Shown: positions 16,963-26,890 of the stretch, in pieces
How the letters are laid out: every line of letters starts with the position of its first letter
Position numbering within the stretch: the first letter of the stretch is position 1
Assembly (NCBI RefSeq): GCF_009831625.1
Contig: NZ_WUUS01000005.1
Span: forward strand, 219,905-283,904
Reading direction: 5' to 3'
Length of the DNA: 64,000 nucleotides
Source of the DNA: Halobaculum saliterrae
GTDB lineage: Archaea; Halobacteriota; Halobacteria; Halobacteriales; Haloferacaceae
The notes under the pieces: model-generated
Database searches by the model: none
Told to the model about the DNA's origin: nothing
Seen by the model: the letters and a program-made list of their open reading frames with translations, nothing else
Position numbers and translations under genes: made by a program

Positions 16963-19365
16963 TCAGGCGTCGGCGTCGAGCGCCTGATCGATCCGGCGCT
17001 CAACCTGCGGCAGTCGCCGTTCGACCAGATCCGGGAGCTTCCCGGGGAGGTTCTCGCGGTTCCGTTCGAGCGCGTCCGCGAGCGCTTCCGTCCGCTGTCG
17101 GAGGCCACGCAGTCGGTTGTCCGCGCCCTCGGCGTTCCCGGCCCGCGTCGCCTCGTTCGCGCGCTTCGCGGCCGTCGTCGTCGCCTCCAGCGCCCGAAGG
17201 AGGCCCGTGAGACCGTCCGGGCCGCCGCTTCCCCCGTTCCCGCCGCCGGTGTCGCCGTCGCTGTCGTCGTCGCCGCCGGCCGCCTCGGCCGCCGCCGCGA
17301 GCACGTCGTCGACGACCTCGGCGGCGTTGCCTCCCTGCTCGGCGGTACTGTCGGGGACGTCGACCTCGTCGATGCCCTCGCCGTCGCCGTCGGCGAAGAC
17401 GGTCGCCTGCGCGGTCGTCTCGGTGAGGATCGTGAGGAGGAACGACGCGAGCGACGCCTTCCCGGTCCGGGCCTCGGAGATCGTCGCCGTGGATTGGTCG
17501 GCACGGGGATTCACGCGGAAGGCGCCGACTGCACCCTCCTCGTCCTCGACCTCCGCGGTGTAGGCGCCCTCGCGGTGGGCGTACACCGCGACGCCCCGGC
17601 CGCCGTCTCCCCCGTCCGCGTCGCCGGCGGGCGTCGCCGTCTCGGTGCTCCCGCCGTCGTCGCCGCTGTCGCCGCCGTCCTCGGCGCTACCGTCGCCGTC
17701 GACGCTCGGCGGGAGTCCCTCGTACACCGCCCCGGCGAAGTCGTCCTCGACGGCGACGCGGCTCACGCCGGGAACGTCTGCCGCCGGCGACGCCCGCACC
17801 TTCACCGCGTCCTCGTTGGGCGCGACGACCACGTCGCCGTCGACGCCGGCGGTCGTGGGCTCGCCGTCCTCCTCGTGAGCGAGGCCCTGACTGAACGGCG
17901 CGACGCCCGCGCCGTTGACGGTGAGGGTATGGTCGCCCTCTGGCACGTCCTGGAGCGCGACGACGCCGTTGAAGCTCGGGACCGCCTCGGGGTCGGATTC
18001 GAGGAGCGCGATCCCCTCGACCGTCGGGTCGCTCGTGTCGACGCCGTTGCTCCCGGGGGCGTCGTCGCTGGCGGTCGCCTCCCGAAGCACGCCCACCACG
18101 TCGCCAGCGAGCCCCGACACGTCGAGGTCGAACCGCTCGGAGAGGGCCGAGCGGTGTCGAGGGTCGGTCACGTCCGCGACGGGGTTCGTGTACCGCGGCT
18201 GCTCCGTCGGGGTGCCCGTGGTCGTGATGTGGGAGGCGAACGCGTCCTCGGCGAACGAGGGGATCGCGAACTCGAAGCTGAGCTGCGGCCCGGTGAACTC
18301 CGCGATCCCGAGGTCGGCCATCGGCGCCAGCGAGTAGCCGTAGTCGGCATCGGCGGTACTCTCGGCGTCCTCGAACGCGAACAGCACCCCCGTTTCCCGG
18401 AGGGGGAGGTCGTCGGGCGGGGACGGGATCCCCGAGAACGAGTCGACGGTCATCTCCGCCGGGACGAGGTGGTCGCGGGTGACGTTCGGGAGGTCCGGGT
18501 GTTCGTGGATCGGGGCGCCGTCGAGCTCCGGCAACGAGAACGGGAGGCGGTACCCCTCGCCGCGTGGAAGGCCGTACGCCGCCGGGATCTCAAGCGGCGC
18601 GAGGGGGCCGTTGGACACGTCCGGGATGTCCGTCGACGTCGCCAGTCGCTCGAAGACGTCGCGGGTCTCGTTGACGCCCAGCGCCGACGAGTGGCTCCCG
18701 ACCTCGCTGATGATCGCCGCGCGGTCCGTCTCCGGGTCGAGGAACTCGTTGTTCGGCACCTTTCGGGAGTGGGCCGACGCGACCAGCAGGTTCGGTTCGC
18801 CGACCTCGGCGTCGCCCGACTCCTCGCTCACGTCGAGGAACACCTGCAGCACCTCCCAGTCGTGCCAGTGGAAGTTCACCGTGAACTGGTCGAACGCCGA
18901 GTAGAACCAGTACTGAACGACCACGAGGTCGGTGTCGACGTAGCGTCGGACGTTGTAGAACGCCGTCCGGTTCGGCGGCTCGCCGGCCTCGTCGAACGCG
19001 CGAGAGTAGCCGTCGAAGGCGGCGAAGCCGTCGAGGACGTCCTCGCCGTCGTCGAGGTACGCCCGCGGGTCCGTCGGGAACCACCGCTCGCCGACGCCGA
19101 AGTAGAGGTCCGGCGCGTGGGCCGCGGCGAGCGTCCGCGCGCGATCGCCGTCGATCGCCGTCGTCTCCGGCGAGTCGTCGGAGGCGCCGAACCCGGCACA
19201 GCCCGCGAGCGACGACGCACCGACGGCGCCCGCGGCGGCGAGCGCGTCGCGGCGCGTGAGCCCCCCGGACGCCGACTCGTCGGCTGTCGTTCCCCGATCG
19301 CCGGCGACGGTGTCATCCCCGGACCTCTGTCCCGGGTGGTCACGATCGTTCGTCGGTCCCGTCAC
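16963..19365 (-). CDS. Large Tat-exported lipoprotein, Vps62-like, with coiled C-terminus
   Basis: An 800-residue predicted lipoprotein. Residues 36-56 form a Tat signal with lipobox: [21 protein letters not shown]. The mature part begins [20 protein letters not shown], followed by [14 protein letters not shown] and [12 protein letters not shown], the pattern of Vps62-related beta-rich domains. A variable middle part has beta-type repeats ([20 protein letters not shown]). A Gly/Asp/Ser-rich stretch follows, and the last 90 residues are helical and coiled-coil-like. Translation starts at GTG in the sequence GTGA shared with the stop of the upstream DUF6517-like gene, so the two are an operon. 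Cell-surface location is inferred; function is unknown. Confidence 0.8.
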   Translation of the reverse strand: MTGPTNDRDHPGQRSGDDTVAGDRGTTADESASGGLTRRDALAAAGAVGASSLAGCAGFGASDDSPETTAIDGDRARTLAAAHAPDLYFGVGERWFPTDPRAYLDDGEDVLDGFAAFDGYSRAFDEAGEPPNRTAFYNVRRYVDTDLVVVQYWFYSAFDQFTVNFHWHDWEVLQVFLDVSEESGDAEVGEPNLLVASAHSRKVPNNEFLDPETDRAAIISEVGSHSSALGVNETRDVFERLATSTDIPDVSNGPLAPLEIPAAYGLPRGEGYRLPFSLPELDGAPIHEHPDLPNVTRDHLVPAEMTVDSFSGIPSPPDDLPLRETGVLFAFEDAESTADADYGYSLAPMADLGIAEFTGPQLSFEFAIPSFAEDAFASHITTTGTPTEQPRYTNPVADVTDPRHRSALSERFDLDVSGLAGDVVGVLREATASDDAPGSNGVDTSDPTVEGIALLESDPEAVPSFNGVVALQDVPEGDHTLTVNGAGVAPFSQGLAHEEDGEPTTAGVDGDVVVAPNEDAVKVRASPAADVPGVSRVAVEDDFAGAVYEGLPPSVDGDGSAEDGGDSGDDGGSTETATPAGDADGGDGGRGVAVYAHREGAYTAEVEDEEGAVGAFRVNPRADQSTATISEARTGKASLASFLLTILTETTAQATVFADGDGEGIDEVDVPDSTAEQGGNAAEVVDDVLAAAAEAAGGDDDSDGDTGGGNGGSGGPDGLTGLLRALEATTTAAKRANEATRAGNAEGADNRLRGLRQRTEALADALERNRENLPGKLPDLVERRLPQVERRIDQALDADA

Positions 19366-20039
19366 GCTCCCTCGTGGGTGACCGAGCGCATCATCGTACG
19401 CACGTCGTCACCCTGCCCCGACAGGAGCGACGGGTACGCGCCGACGGTGACGACGAAGTCGCCACCGGCCCGCACCGCCTCGGACACGTGGATCTGCACC
19501 TCCGTGGAGACGCCCTCGGCGATCGTCGCGTCGGCGGTGAACCGCCCGACGGTGGTGTCGGTTCCGAGCACCGCGACCGTCTCCTCGCCGTCCTCCTGGA
19601 GGTTGTCGATCCCCTCGTACTGGGTGAGCATGCGCCGCGCGATGTCGCGAGTGCTCATCTCCGCGACGGGGTTGAACGTCTGCCCGGCGACCTCGACGGC
19701 GGGAGTCGAGAGCGCCACGAACATCGACGCGCGGAGGCGTTCGCCGAACACCTCCGCGGCCTTGTCGTACTGCGCGAGTTGGTTGGTGACGACGACCTCG
19801 CGGGTCTGGCCGGCGACGGTGAACTCCCGAGTCAACTCCCTCGGCTCCACCCGGTACTCCTCGAACCCGGTCGACTCCAGCGTCGAGTCCGGGACGGACG
19901 CGACGTTCGCGGAGAACTCCGCGGGTTCGGAGCCGGTGATGACGCCGAGACAGCCGCTCGTCGCGCCCGCACCCCCCAGCGCGAGCGCGGCCCCGGTTCG
20001 TCGCATGAACGTTCGTCTGTCGAGTGCCTCTCTGGACAT
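19362..20039 (-). CDS. Tat lipoprotein of the haloarchaeal DUF6517 type
   Basis: A 225-residue exported protein. The N-terminus is a Tat signal with lipobox, LDRRTFMRRTGAALALGGAG followed by ATSGC, so it should be lipid-anchored outside the membrane. The mature domain includes ANVASVPDSTLESTGFEEYR, AGQTREVVVTNQLAQYDK, TPAVEVAGQTFNPVAEMS and AVLGTDTTVGRFTADATI, which I associate with the uncharacterised family DUF6517. ATG at 20039 is chosen because it puts the twin arginines at residues 8-14. The stop overlaps the start of the 800-residue lipoprotein gene by four bases. Confidence 0.85.
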   Translation of the reverse strand: MSREALDRRTFMRRTGAALALGGAGATSGCLGVITGSEPAEFSANVASVPDSTLESTGFEEYRVEPRELTREFTVAGQTREVVVTNQLAQYDKAAEVFGERLRASMFVALSTPAVEVAGQTFNPVAEMSTRDIARRMLTQYEGIDNLQEDGEETVAVLGTDTTVGRFTADATIAEGVSTEVQIHVSEAVRAGGDFVVTVGAYPSLLSGQGDDVRTMMRSVTHEGA

Positions 20040-20177
20040 GGAACGGGTCTGTGTCCGCAGGGGTATCAGTCTCGTGGTCGAATGTGTCGGGACCGTCCGG
20101 CCACGATCTCGCCGCGGCAACGCCTCACACGGACGAACGGGGCTGTATCGCACCGTTTTTGCCGCTCGGCCCGGTAC

Positions 20178-21185
20178 ATGACGTACCGAATGATCTCGAA
20201 GGGCTGTGAACAGTGCTCCAAGGGCGGGAAGATGGTGCTGTTCGTGTACGGCTACTGCGACCAGCGCGACTGCTTCTACTGTCCGCTCGGGGAGAACCGA
20301 AAGAACGTCACCGACGTGTACGCCAACGAGCGCCTCGTCGAGTCCGACGAGGACGTCATCGAGGAGGCCAAGCGGATGTCGGCGCTGGGCACCTCGATCA
20401 CCGGCGGCGAGCCGCAGGAGGCGATGGCGAAGACCTGTCGGTATCTCCGACTGTTGAAGGAGGAGTTCGGCGAGGACCACCACACGCACCTCTACACGGG
20501 CATCCCGGGCGGGCGCGAGAACATGCGCCGCCTCTCGGAGGCCGGACTCGACGAGATCCGGTTCCATCCGCCGGTGGAGCAGTGGGGCGACCTCCACGGC
20601 ACCGAGTGGGAGGACATCCTGTACGTCGCCCGCGAGGAGGGCCTGACGCCGGCGTTCGAGATCCCCGGCATTCGTGCGGAGGAGGAGTTCCTGGAGTTTC
20701 TGGACGAGGGCGCCGCCGACTTCTGCAACGTCAACGAGTTCGAGATGTCCGACGGGAACTACCGCCGGATGCAGGAGCAGGGCTTCGAGCTACAGGAGGG
20801 ACACATGTCCGCCGTCGAGGGCTCGAAGGAGGAGATCCTGGAGGTGATGGGCGACCACGAGAAGGTGTACTTCTGTACGTCCGTGTTCAAGGACGCCGCC
20901 CAGCACCGCAACCGCCTCAAGCGGATGGCGCGCAACCTCCGGCGCCCGTTCGACGAGGTGACCGACGACGGCACTCTCGTCTACGGGAAGACGTACACCG
21001 AGCCCGAGCGCTTCGACCAGCTGGAGGTCCCCGAGGAGTTCTACTCCGTCAAGTCCGAGCACGTAGAAGTCGCGTGGTGGCTGCTGGAGGAGATGATCGA
21101 GGAGGGCGACCTCGACGACGGCGAGGTCGTCGAGCAGTACCCCACCTACGACGGCACGGTCGTCGAGCGGACGCCGCTGGCGTAG
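20178..21185 (+). CDS. Radical SAM protein with CX4CX2C cluster motif (COG2108-like)
   Basis: A 335-residue radical SAM protein. The N-terminus has a first Cys pair in KGCEQCSKGGKMVLFVYGYC, then the cluster motif CDQRDCFYC with spacing CX4CX2C rather than the common CX3CX2C. TSITGGEP is the SAM-binding GGE motif, and HTHLYTGIPG, EIRFHPPVEQW and PAFEIPGI are barrel strands. It resembles the archaeal group related to pyruvate-formate-lyase activating enzymes (COG2108), whose reaction is unknown. ATG at 20178 follows a CCGTTTTTGCC stretch about 28 bases upstream. It is divergent from the lipoprotein operon, 138 bases apart. Confidence 0.87.
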   Translation: MTYRMISKGCEQCSKGGKMVLFVYGYCDQRDCFYCPLGENRKNVTDVYANERLVESDEDVIEEAKRMSALGTSITGGEPQEAMAKTCRYLRLLKEEFGEDHHTHLYTGIPGGRENMRRLSEAGLDEIRFHPPVEQWGDLHGTEWEDILYVAREEGLTPAFEIPGIRAEEEFLEFLDEGAADFCNVNEFEMSDGNYRRMQEQGFELQEGHMSAVEGSKEEILEVMGDHEKVYFCTSVFKDAAQHRNRLKRMARNLRRPFDEVTDDGTLVYGKTYTEPERFDQLEVPEEFYSVKSEHVEVAWWLLEEMIEEGDLDDGEVVEQYPTYDGTVVERTPLA

Positions 21186-21283
21186 CGACCGGGGCCCCTC
21201 CGCTTTTCACACCCGCCCTCGAATCGGCAGCCAGTGATCCCTCCTTACACGGCCTGGCTCGGTGTGTCCGGCGGTGAGTCGCC

Positions 21284-21871
21284 GTGAGTCGCTACCTCCG
21301 TGCGACGCTGGCGGACCCCACGGTACGGCTCGGGATCGCCGGGGGCGCGCTCACGTCTGCCTCCGGACTCGTCGCGTACGTCCTGCTCCCGATCGCTCGG
21401 GGCGGCGCCCCCGGGTTCTACGGGGGCGGTCGCCCCGGGTTCGACGCCGGGCTGGTCTCCGTCGAGGCGTTCGCGAGCGCCTCGCCCCGGTACCACGCGC
21501 TGGCGTTGGCGCTCCCGGCCGTGACCGCCGGCGCCGTCGGCGCGCTCGTCTCCCCGAACGGCGGGTCCCGGCATCGGCTGACCGCCGTGAAACTCCTCGG
21601 GGGGAACGTGTTGGTCCCGACGCTGACGGTCATCGGCTGGTATCTCGTCGGAAGCCTGCTGCTCGCGGCGGGGTTCCCGTCGGTCACGGCGCGGGCCGGC
21701 GAGCGCGCGTACACGTTCCTCTTCGTGGGGCTGTCGGTGCTCGGCTGGGGAGCGTTCGTCGCGGTTCCGGTGCTCGCGGTCGTCATCACTGCGGTCGTCG
21801 TGTCGACCGCGGGTGGATATCTGCTCGGCGCCGGACTCCGGTCGATCCGCGAGGGAGCCACCGACGGGTGA
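21284..21871 (+). CDS. Multi-pass membrane protein, unknown
   Basis: A 195-residue hydrophobic protein starting at GTG. Membrane segments can be placed at about residues 15-38 (GIAGGALTSASGLVAYVLLP), 70-88, 103-130 (VPTLTVIGWYLVGSLLLAAG), 143-165 (LFVGLSVLGWGAFVAVPV) and 166-187. Charged residues are few and lie in loops. I do not recognise a family; proteins like this are widespread in haloarchaea with no assigned role. It follows the radical SAM gene in the same direction with 98 bases between. Confidence 0.7.
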   Translation: MSRYLRATLADPTVRLGIAGGALTSASGLVAYVLLPIARGGAPGFYGGGRPGFDAGLVSVEAFASASPRYHALALALPAVTAGAVGALVSPNGGSRHRLTAVKLLGGNVLVPTLTVIGWYLVGSLLLAAGFPSVTARAGERAYTFLFVGLSVLGWGAFVAVPVLAVVITAVVVSTAGGYLLGAGLRSIREGATDG

Positions 21872-21983
21872 GCGGCCCCGCGGCGGCGGTCGACCGTGCC
21901 GTGGCCGTCGATCCGCGGTCGTCGGGCCCCGACAGCCGGATCGAGGGGCGGCGTGCCGCGGCCGCCGGTCGTCGTGTGGGCCG

Positions 21984-22574
21984 CTATTCCCCGAGTGTCA
22001 CCGCGTCGTCGGCACTTCGCCGGAGCGCGTCCGACCGCCCGTGGCTTCCCGGCGCGATCGCGAGCGTCCGGAGCCCGTACTCGTTGGCGACCTCCAGCGC
22101 GGGCTTGAAGTCCGTGTCGCGGGAGGCGACCGCCACCGTCGCCGCGCGGCGCTCGGCCGCGAACGACGCCACGTCGACGGCGAGCTTCACGTCCACGTCG
22201 CCGCTGGTGGTGATCACCTGAAAGCCGTTGGCCTCGGCGGCCTGAATCAGTCCCGGCGTCGCGTGTTCGTCGAGATACAGTCGCGCGGTGACGAGATCGC
22301 CTCCGGTCCCGTCCCCGCGCGTCGCCGCCGCGCGCAGGTCCGCGAAGTCCACGTCGAACTCCTCGCGGAAGACGTTCGGTCCGTCGACGAACAGCGCGAC
22401 GCCACGCGGCGCCGCGGCGTCGCCGTCGGCGTCGCGCCACGGCCCGCGCGGCCCGGCCGACCCGACGGCACCTTCCCCGACCGCGTCGATGTCGGCGCCA
22501 CCGGCGTCGTCCGTCCTCGGACGGACACCGCCGCCCGAGGCGTGCCTCCCGAGGAGGCGGTCGAGCAGTCCCAT
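21984..22574 (-). CDS. NYN-domain protein (predicted ribonuclease, TIGR00288-like)
   Basis: A 196-residue protein with an N-terminal 55-residue acidic linker and then a PIN-like NYN domain. GVALFVDGPNVFREEF places the first catalytic Asp at about residue 64 with Asn 67. SGDVDVKLAVDVASF and VAVASRDTDFKPALEVANEY supply the remaining acidic residues. NYN proteins are metal-dependent nucleases; the archaeal family is nearly universal but uncharacterised. ATG at 22574 gives MGLLDRLLGRH, a common short start for this group; an open frame to 22814 upstream is Arg/Pro-rich and not used. The protein is probably cytoplasmic. Confidence 0.85.
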   Translation of the reverse strand: MGLLDRLLGRHASGGGVRPRTDDAGGADIDAVGEGAVGSAGPRGPWRDADGDAAAPRGVALFVDGPNVFREEFDVDFADLRAAATRGDGTGGDLVTARLYLDEHATPGLIQAAEANGFQVITTSGDVDVKLAVDVASFAAERRAATVAVASRDTDFKPALEVANEYGLRTLAIAPGSHGRSDALRRSADDAVTLGE

Positions 22575-22953
22575 GTCCGCCGGTTCGGCCCGGCGCCGAT
22601 ACGCGTTCCGGTTCGGCTGGGTCCGTGTCCGCCGATCCGGGCGACCGGTCGGAGATCGGTCGCTCCACGCCTTGGCCGACGCGGGAGCTGCGGCCTGAGC
22701 GTCGACGAGGGGTGGACGGCCGACGGGACCCCGGGGAGGGGGCGACTGCCGGCGCACCGACGAGCGCGACGGGGCCGGACGTACGGGATCGGCCGACCGT
22801 CGACTGCGACGCACCGGTGAAGCCTCGACCGACGATCGGTTTCTCCACCGTCGCCGAGTTTGTTTCCGTTTGCTAATTAGTATGAATTCGATATTATAAT
22901 TACGAAAAGAACAGTAGAATTAAGGCTCGCCTACCTCCTCGTGAACGCGTCGC
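22575..22953. promoter_or_regulatory. Intergenic region with A/T-rich halolysin promoter
   Basis: The first 290 bases are GC-rich with no supportable gene on either strand. From about 22872 to 22926 the composition changes sharply to A/T-rich (TTTGCTAATTAGTATGAATT, later ATATTATAATTACG and GAATTAAGG), in a genome where this is rare. The last box, ATTAAG, is about 30 bases upstream of the halolysin ATG, so it is the likely TATA element. The extra A/T-rich segment upstream may hold an activator site or a second promoter. Confidence 0.65.
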
Positions 22954-24561
22954 ATGTCAGACCACACCGAACGCGACGACCTGAAGCGGCGTGGCTTCCT
23001 GAAGCTGACCGGCGCGGTCGCCGGGATCGCGGCGACGAGCGGCGTCGCCGCCGCTCGACCGGGACGGGATCCCGGGCCGAAGGAGGGCGAGATACTGGTC
23101 GGCGTCTCCGCCTCCGCCGACGAGATCGAGGGGGAGGTCGCCCAGTACGTCCCCGGTAACGCCGAGGTCGTTCACAGCAACGAGACGCTCAGCTACGTGG
23201 CGGTGAAGTTCCCCGAACAGGCCGCCGACGTGGCTCGGGAGAACTTCATCGACGCGATCACGAGGAAGGATCACATCAAGTACGCCGAGGACAACGAGAC
23301 GCTGGAAACCCAACTCGCCCCGAACGACCCGCAGTTCGGGAGCCAGTACGCCCCCCAGCAGGTGAACGCCGACGACGCGTGGGACACCACCCTCGGCGAC
23401 GCATCGGTCACCGTCGCCGTCGTCGACACCGGCGCGCAGTACGACCATCCGGACCTCGCAGGCAACTACGCCTCGGATCCCGGATACGACTTCGCGGACG
23501 GCGACTCCGACCCCTACCCCGACGCCCCGAGCGACGAGTACCACGGCACGCACGTCTCCGGCTGTGCGGCGGCGGTCGTCGACAACGGCAGCGGCGTCGC
23601 CGGGCAGGGGAACTCCACGCTCATCAACGGTCGCTCGCTCGACGAGTCCGGGTCCGGGTCCACCGCCGACATCGCGGACGCGGTCCAGTGGGCGGCCGAC
23701 CAGGGCGCCGACGTGATCAACCTCAGCCTCGGGGGCGGCGGCTACACGGACACGATGAAGAACGCCGTGAGCTACGCCGACGACAACGGCGCGCTCGTCG
23801 TCGCCGCCGCGGGCAACGACGGCTCCTCGTCGGTGAGCTACCCGGCGGCGTACTCGGAGTGCGTGGCCGTCTCGGCGGTCGACTCGAACGAGAACCTCGC
23901 GTCGTTCTCGCAGTACGGCGACTCCGTCGAGCTGTGTGCGCCGGGCGTCAACGTCCTCTCGACGACGACGGAGTCCCGCGGCTCCTATGAGGAGCTGTCC
24001 GGCACCTCGATGGCGACGCCGGTCACCTCCGGGGTCGCCGGGCTCACGCTCGCAGCGTGGCCGGATCTGACGAACCTCGAACTGCGCGACCACCTCAAGG
24101 CGACCGCCGCCGACGTCGGCCTCTCCGCGGACGAGCAGGGGAGCGGGCAGGTCGACGCCCTCGCGGCCGTCACGACCGACCCGGCCGACTCGGGCGGCGG
24201 CGGTGGCGGCGACGACGGGGGCGACGACGGCGGGACCGGCGACTCCACGACCGGCTCGGTCGACGGAAGCCTCTCGGGCTCCTGGGACTACGACGACTAC
24301 TCGTGGTCGTGGAACTACTCGTCGCCGAGCCGCGTCGTCGTCGAACTCGACGGGCCGGCCGACGCCGACTTCGACCTGTACGTCAACACCGGGACCACGC
24401 AGAACGCCTCGCCGGGCGACTACGACTACGCATCACGGTCGACGGACAGTCAGGAGTCGATCACGATCGACGCCCCGGACGACTCGACCGACATGCAGGT
24501 CGACGTGGACTCCTACAGCGGTTCGGGCGGCTACACCGTGACGATCACCGAGTACCAGTAA
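22954..24561 (+). CDS. Halolysin-type secreted subtilisin-like serine protease
   Basis: A 535-residue secreted protease. A Tat signal (LKRRGFLKLTGAVAGIAATS, residues 10-29) is followed by an inhibitor-type propeptide to about residue 120, then the S8 catalytic domain. The triad is Asp158 (AVVDTGAQYDHPDL), His197 (EYHGTHVSG) and Ser352 (GTSMATPVTSG), with oxyanion Asn288 (AAAGNDG). A Gly/Asp linker near 400-420 leads to a C-terminal PPC-like beta domain (SGSWDYDDYSWSWNYSS), as in classical halolysins. Folding before Tat export and salt-dependent activity are known for the family. An isolated gene with its own A/T-rich promoter. Confidence 0.95.
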   Translation: MSDHTERDDLKRRGFLKLTGAVAGIAATSGVAAARPGRDPGPKEGEILVGVSASADEIEGEVAQYVPGNAEVVHSNETLSYVAVKFPEQAADVARENFIDAITRKDHIKYAEDNETLETQLAPNDPQFGSQYAPQQVNADDAWDTTLGDASVTVAVVDTGAQYDHPDLAGNYASDPGYDFADGDSDPYPDAPSDEYHGTHVSGCAAAVVDNGSGVAGQGNSTLINGRSLDESGSGSTADIADAVQWAADQGADVINLSLGGGGYTDTMKNAVSYADDNGALVVAAAGNDGSSSVSYPAAYSECVAVSAVDSNENLASFSQYGDSVELCAPGVNVLSTTTESRGSYEELSGTSMATPVTSGVAGLTLAAWPDLTNLELRDHLKATAADVGLSADEQGSGQVDALAAVTTDPADSGGGGGGDDGGDDGGTGDSTTGSVDGSLSGSWDYDDYSWSWNYSSPSRVVVELDGPADADFDLYVNTGTTQNASPGDYDYASRSTDSQESITIDAPDDSTDMQVDVDSYSGSGGYTVTITEYQ

Positions 24562-24689
24562 GGAACGCCGAGTGGGAGGCTCCTGGATGTCCCCGGCGAA
24601 CCGACTCGGCGCCGCCGAGAGTCGTCGGGAGTCGGGGACCACGTCCTCCGAGGGAAACGGACATATCCGCCGCCCGCGATCGGACGGGT

Positions 24690-25145
24690 ATGAGCGATTG
24701 GACCGACGCGATCGTCGGCGAGCGGATGACCGTCGACCGCGAGTTCAACGACCGTGTTCGACAGTCGGAGTTCTCGAACCAGGAGTGGGGGCTGATCATG
24801 ACCGCCGTCGAGTTCGAGATCGAGGACGCCGACGATCCCGAGAGCGCCCGGGTCGTTGCCGACACCTCGAAGCTGCCGCAGATCATGCCCGAGTTGGACA
24901 ACATCTCCCAGCAGATGGGCGCGATGGCCGGCGGCGGATCCGACGGCGGCTCCTCGAACGGCGCGTTCGGGGAGATCGTCTCCGACATCAAGGACGCCAT
25001 CCTCGGCGGTGGGGGTGGCGGCGGCGTCGACGACCAGAAACTCGAGGCCGCGGAGCGACTCACGCAGGAGTACGCCGACGAGCTCCAGCGACACCTCGAA
25101 TCGAAGGGGAAGTTCGACCAGGTCCGGCTCGCGTATCAGGAGTAG
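24690..25145 (+). CDS. Conserved haloarchaeal DUF5799-type protein
   Basis: A 151-residue soluble protein beginning MSDWTDAIVGERMTVDREFN, followed by VRQSEFSNQEWGLIMTAVEF, a helical segment (LPQIMPELDNISQQMGAMAG), a Gly/Ser linker and a C-terminal helix (KLEAAERLTQEYADELQRHL). I recognise it as the haloarchaeal family DUF5799, which has no known function. A CATATCC box lies about 27 bases upstream of the ATG. It stands alone downstream of the protease gene and converges with leuB, with 79 bases between stops. Confidence 0.83.
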   Translation: MSDWTDAIVGERMTVDREFNDRVRQSEFSNQEWGLIMTAVEFEIEDADDPESARVVADTSKLPQIMPELDNISQQMGAMAGGGSDGGSSNGAFGEIVSDIKDAILGGGGGGGVDDQKLEAAERLTQEYADELQRHLESKGKFDQVRLAYQE

Positions 25146-25224
25146 GTTCACCTCGCGTACGAGGACGGGTCCCCGGCTCATACTGGGGTAGTCCACGTCG
25201 CGGACGGAACGCCGCCGCCGGTCG

Positions 25225-26247
25225 CTACAGCCGCGCCAGCACCGCGTCAGTCACCTCGCGCGTCGTCGCCTCGCCGCCCAGATCGGGCGTTCGGGGCCCG
25301 TCGGAGAGGACGCCCTCGACCGCCGAACGGATCCGCGCGCCGGCGTCGTCGTCGCCGAGCGACTCGACGAGCATCGCGGCCGAGAGGATCGTCGCCGAGG
25401 GGTTCGCGACGCCCTCGCCGGCGATGTCCGGCGCGGTGCCGTGGACCGGCTCGAACAGGCCGCGCTCGGACCCCACGTTCGCGGAGGGGAGCAGGCCGAG
25501 CCCGCCGACCAGCCCGGCGGCCAGATCCGAGAGCACGTCGCCCGCGAGGTTGGGGCAGACGACCACGTCGAACTGCTCCGGATCGAGACAGACGTGTGTC
25601 GCGAACGCGTCCATGAGGACGGTGTCGGCGTCGACGCCCGCCTCGTCGGCCGTCGCGAGCACCGTATCGCGGAACAGTCCGTCCGTCTCGCGCATCACGT
25701 TCGCCTTGTGCGCGACGGTGAAGCCGTTCTTCCCCCGTTCCTCGACGTACTCGCACGCGAACTCGCCGAGGCGTCGGGAGGCGGTCTTCGTCACCACGCG
25801 CGTCAGCGTCGACACGTCGTCGGTGAGGCGGTCCTCGTGGCCCGCGTACACGCCCTCGGTGTTCTCCCGGAGGAAGACGACGTCCGTCTCCGGTCGGAGC
25901 GCGTCGACGCCGGGGTACGCCCGCGCGGGTCGGATGTTGACGAACGAGCCGACGGCCTCCCGCAACGGGAGGATCACGTCCGCGGCCGACTCGCCGGCGG
26001 CGCCGAACAGCGTCGCGTCGGCGGACGCGGCCAGTTCGTACGTCTCCGCGGGGAGCGCCTCGCCCGTCTCATCGAGCGTCGCGTCGCCCGCCTCGCCCTC
26101 GGTGAACGTGTAGTCGCCGACGGCCTCCAGCACCTCGACGGCCGCGGGAACGACCTCCCGCCCGATGCCGTCGCCCTCGATGACCGCGATCTCGGGGACC
26201 TCGCCGCCGTCGCCCCGCCTTGCGTCCGTGGGTTCCGACTCAGTCAT
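25225..26247 (-). CDS. leuB: 3-isopropylmalate dehydrogenase
   Basis: A 340-residue isopropylmalate/isocitrate-type dehydrogenase. It oxidises and decarboxylates 3-isopropylmalate to the keto acid that becomes leucine. Motifs are [32 protein letters not shown] and [13 protein letters not shown] in the substrate pocket, [15 protein letters not shown] with the catalytic Lys, [20 protein letters not shown] and [20 protein letters not shown] for the coenzyme. Its place at the end of the leuC-leuD-leuB series supports LeuB over isocitrate dehydrogenase. The ATG overlaps the leuD stop by eight bases (ATGACTGA), indicating translational coupling. Confidence 0.93.
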   Translation of the reverse strand: MTESEPTDARRGDGGEVPEIAVIEGDGIGREVVPAAVEVLEAVGDYTFTEGEAGDATLDETGEALPAETYELAASADATLFGAAGESAADVILPLREAVGSFVNIRPARAYPGVDALRPETDVVFLRENTEGVYAGHEDRLTDDVSTLTRVVTKTASRRLGEFACEYVEERGKNGFTVAHKANVMRETDGLFRDTVLATADEAGVDADTVLMDAFATHVCLDPEQFDVVVCPNLAGDVLSDLAAGLVGGLGLLPSANVGSERGLFEPVHGTAPDIAGEGVANPSATILSAAMLVESLGDDDAGARIRSAVEGVLSDGPRTPDLGGEATTREVTDAVLARL

Positions 26248-26890
26248 CGGTGTACGGCAGGCTGTCGTTGACCGCCTTCGCGCGGTCGAGGTTCGTCCGC
26301 ATCACCGCGGTCGTGTCCCAGATCCCCTCCAACAGGGCCTCGCGCATCGCGTCGGGCACGTCGCCCTCGACGGCCCTCCCGTCGTAGCGGACGGTCTCGG
26401 CGCGCACGTCGACCTCGATGCCGGCGTCGGGGTTCGCCTCGATGAACTCCTGCAGGTCGACGGCGTCCTCGTGGTCGACCGCGAGCGTCGCGATCCCCAG
26501 CGACTTGCAGTTGTCCTCGAAGATCTCCGCGAACGACTCGCCGACGATCGCCTCGACGCCCCAGCGCATCAGCCCCTGCGGGGCGTGCTCGCGGGAGGAG
26601 CCGCAGCCGAAGTTGTCGTTGACCGCGAGGACGTTCGCGCCCTGGTACTCGTTGAACGGATGGTCGTTCAACTCGCCGTCCGCGTCGCGGCGCTGGTCGT
26701 AGAAGGCGTACTCGCCCATGTCGTCGAAGGTCACCGCCTTCAGGAACCGGGCGGGGAGGATCTGGTCCGTGTCGACGTCGTCGCCCCGAAGCGGGACGCC
26801 CGTGCCGGCGACGCGCCGGATCGCGGGCACCGCCGCGTCGTCAGTCTCGGGCGCGTCGTCGCCGGCGCTCCCGGGCGCGTCGTCGGTCAT
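26240..26890 (-). CDS. leuD: 3-isopropylmalate dehydratase, small subunit
   Basis: A 216-residue LeuD (aconitase swivel domain). It pairs with LeuC to isomerise 2- to 3-isopropylmalate. Signature segments are [40 protein letters not shown], which closes the active site over the substrate, and [14 protein letters not shown]. An acidic N-terminal extension of about 28 residues precedes the conserved domain. The start ATG shares four bases (ATGA) with the leuC stop, and its own stop overlaps leuB, so the three genes are one transcription and translation unit. Confidence 0.95.
   Translation of the reverse strand: MTDDAPGSAGDDAPETDDAAVPAIRRVAGTGVPLRGDDVDTDQILPARFLKAVTFDDMGEYAFYDQRRDADGELNDHPFNEYQGANVLAVNDNFGCGSSREHAPQGLMRWGVEAIVGESFAEIFEDNCKSLGIATLAVDHEDAVDLQEFIEANPDAGIEVDVRAETVRYDGRAVEGDVPDAMREALLEGIWDTTAVMRTNLDRAKAVNDSLPYTDD

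Noticed and set aside
25225..26247. Isocitrate dehydrogenase instead of LeuB
   Set aside because: The gene is the last member of a tightly overlapped leuC-leuD-leuB series and has the shorter isopropylmalate-type length.
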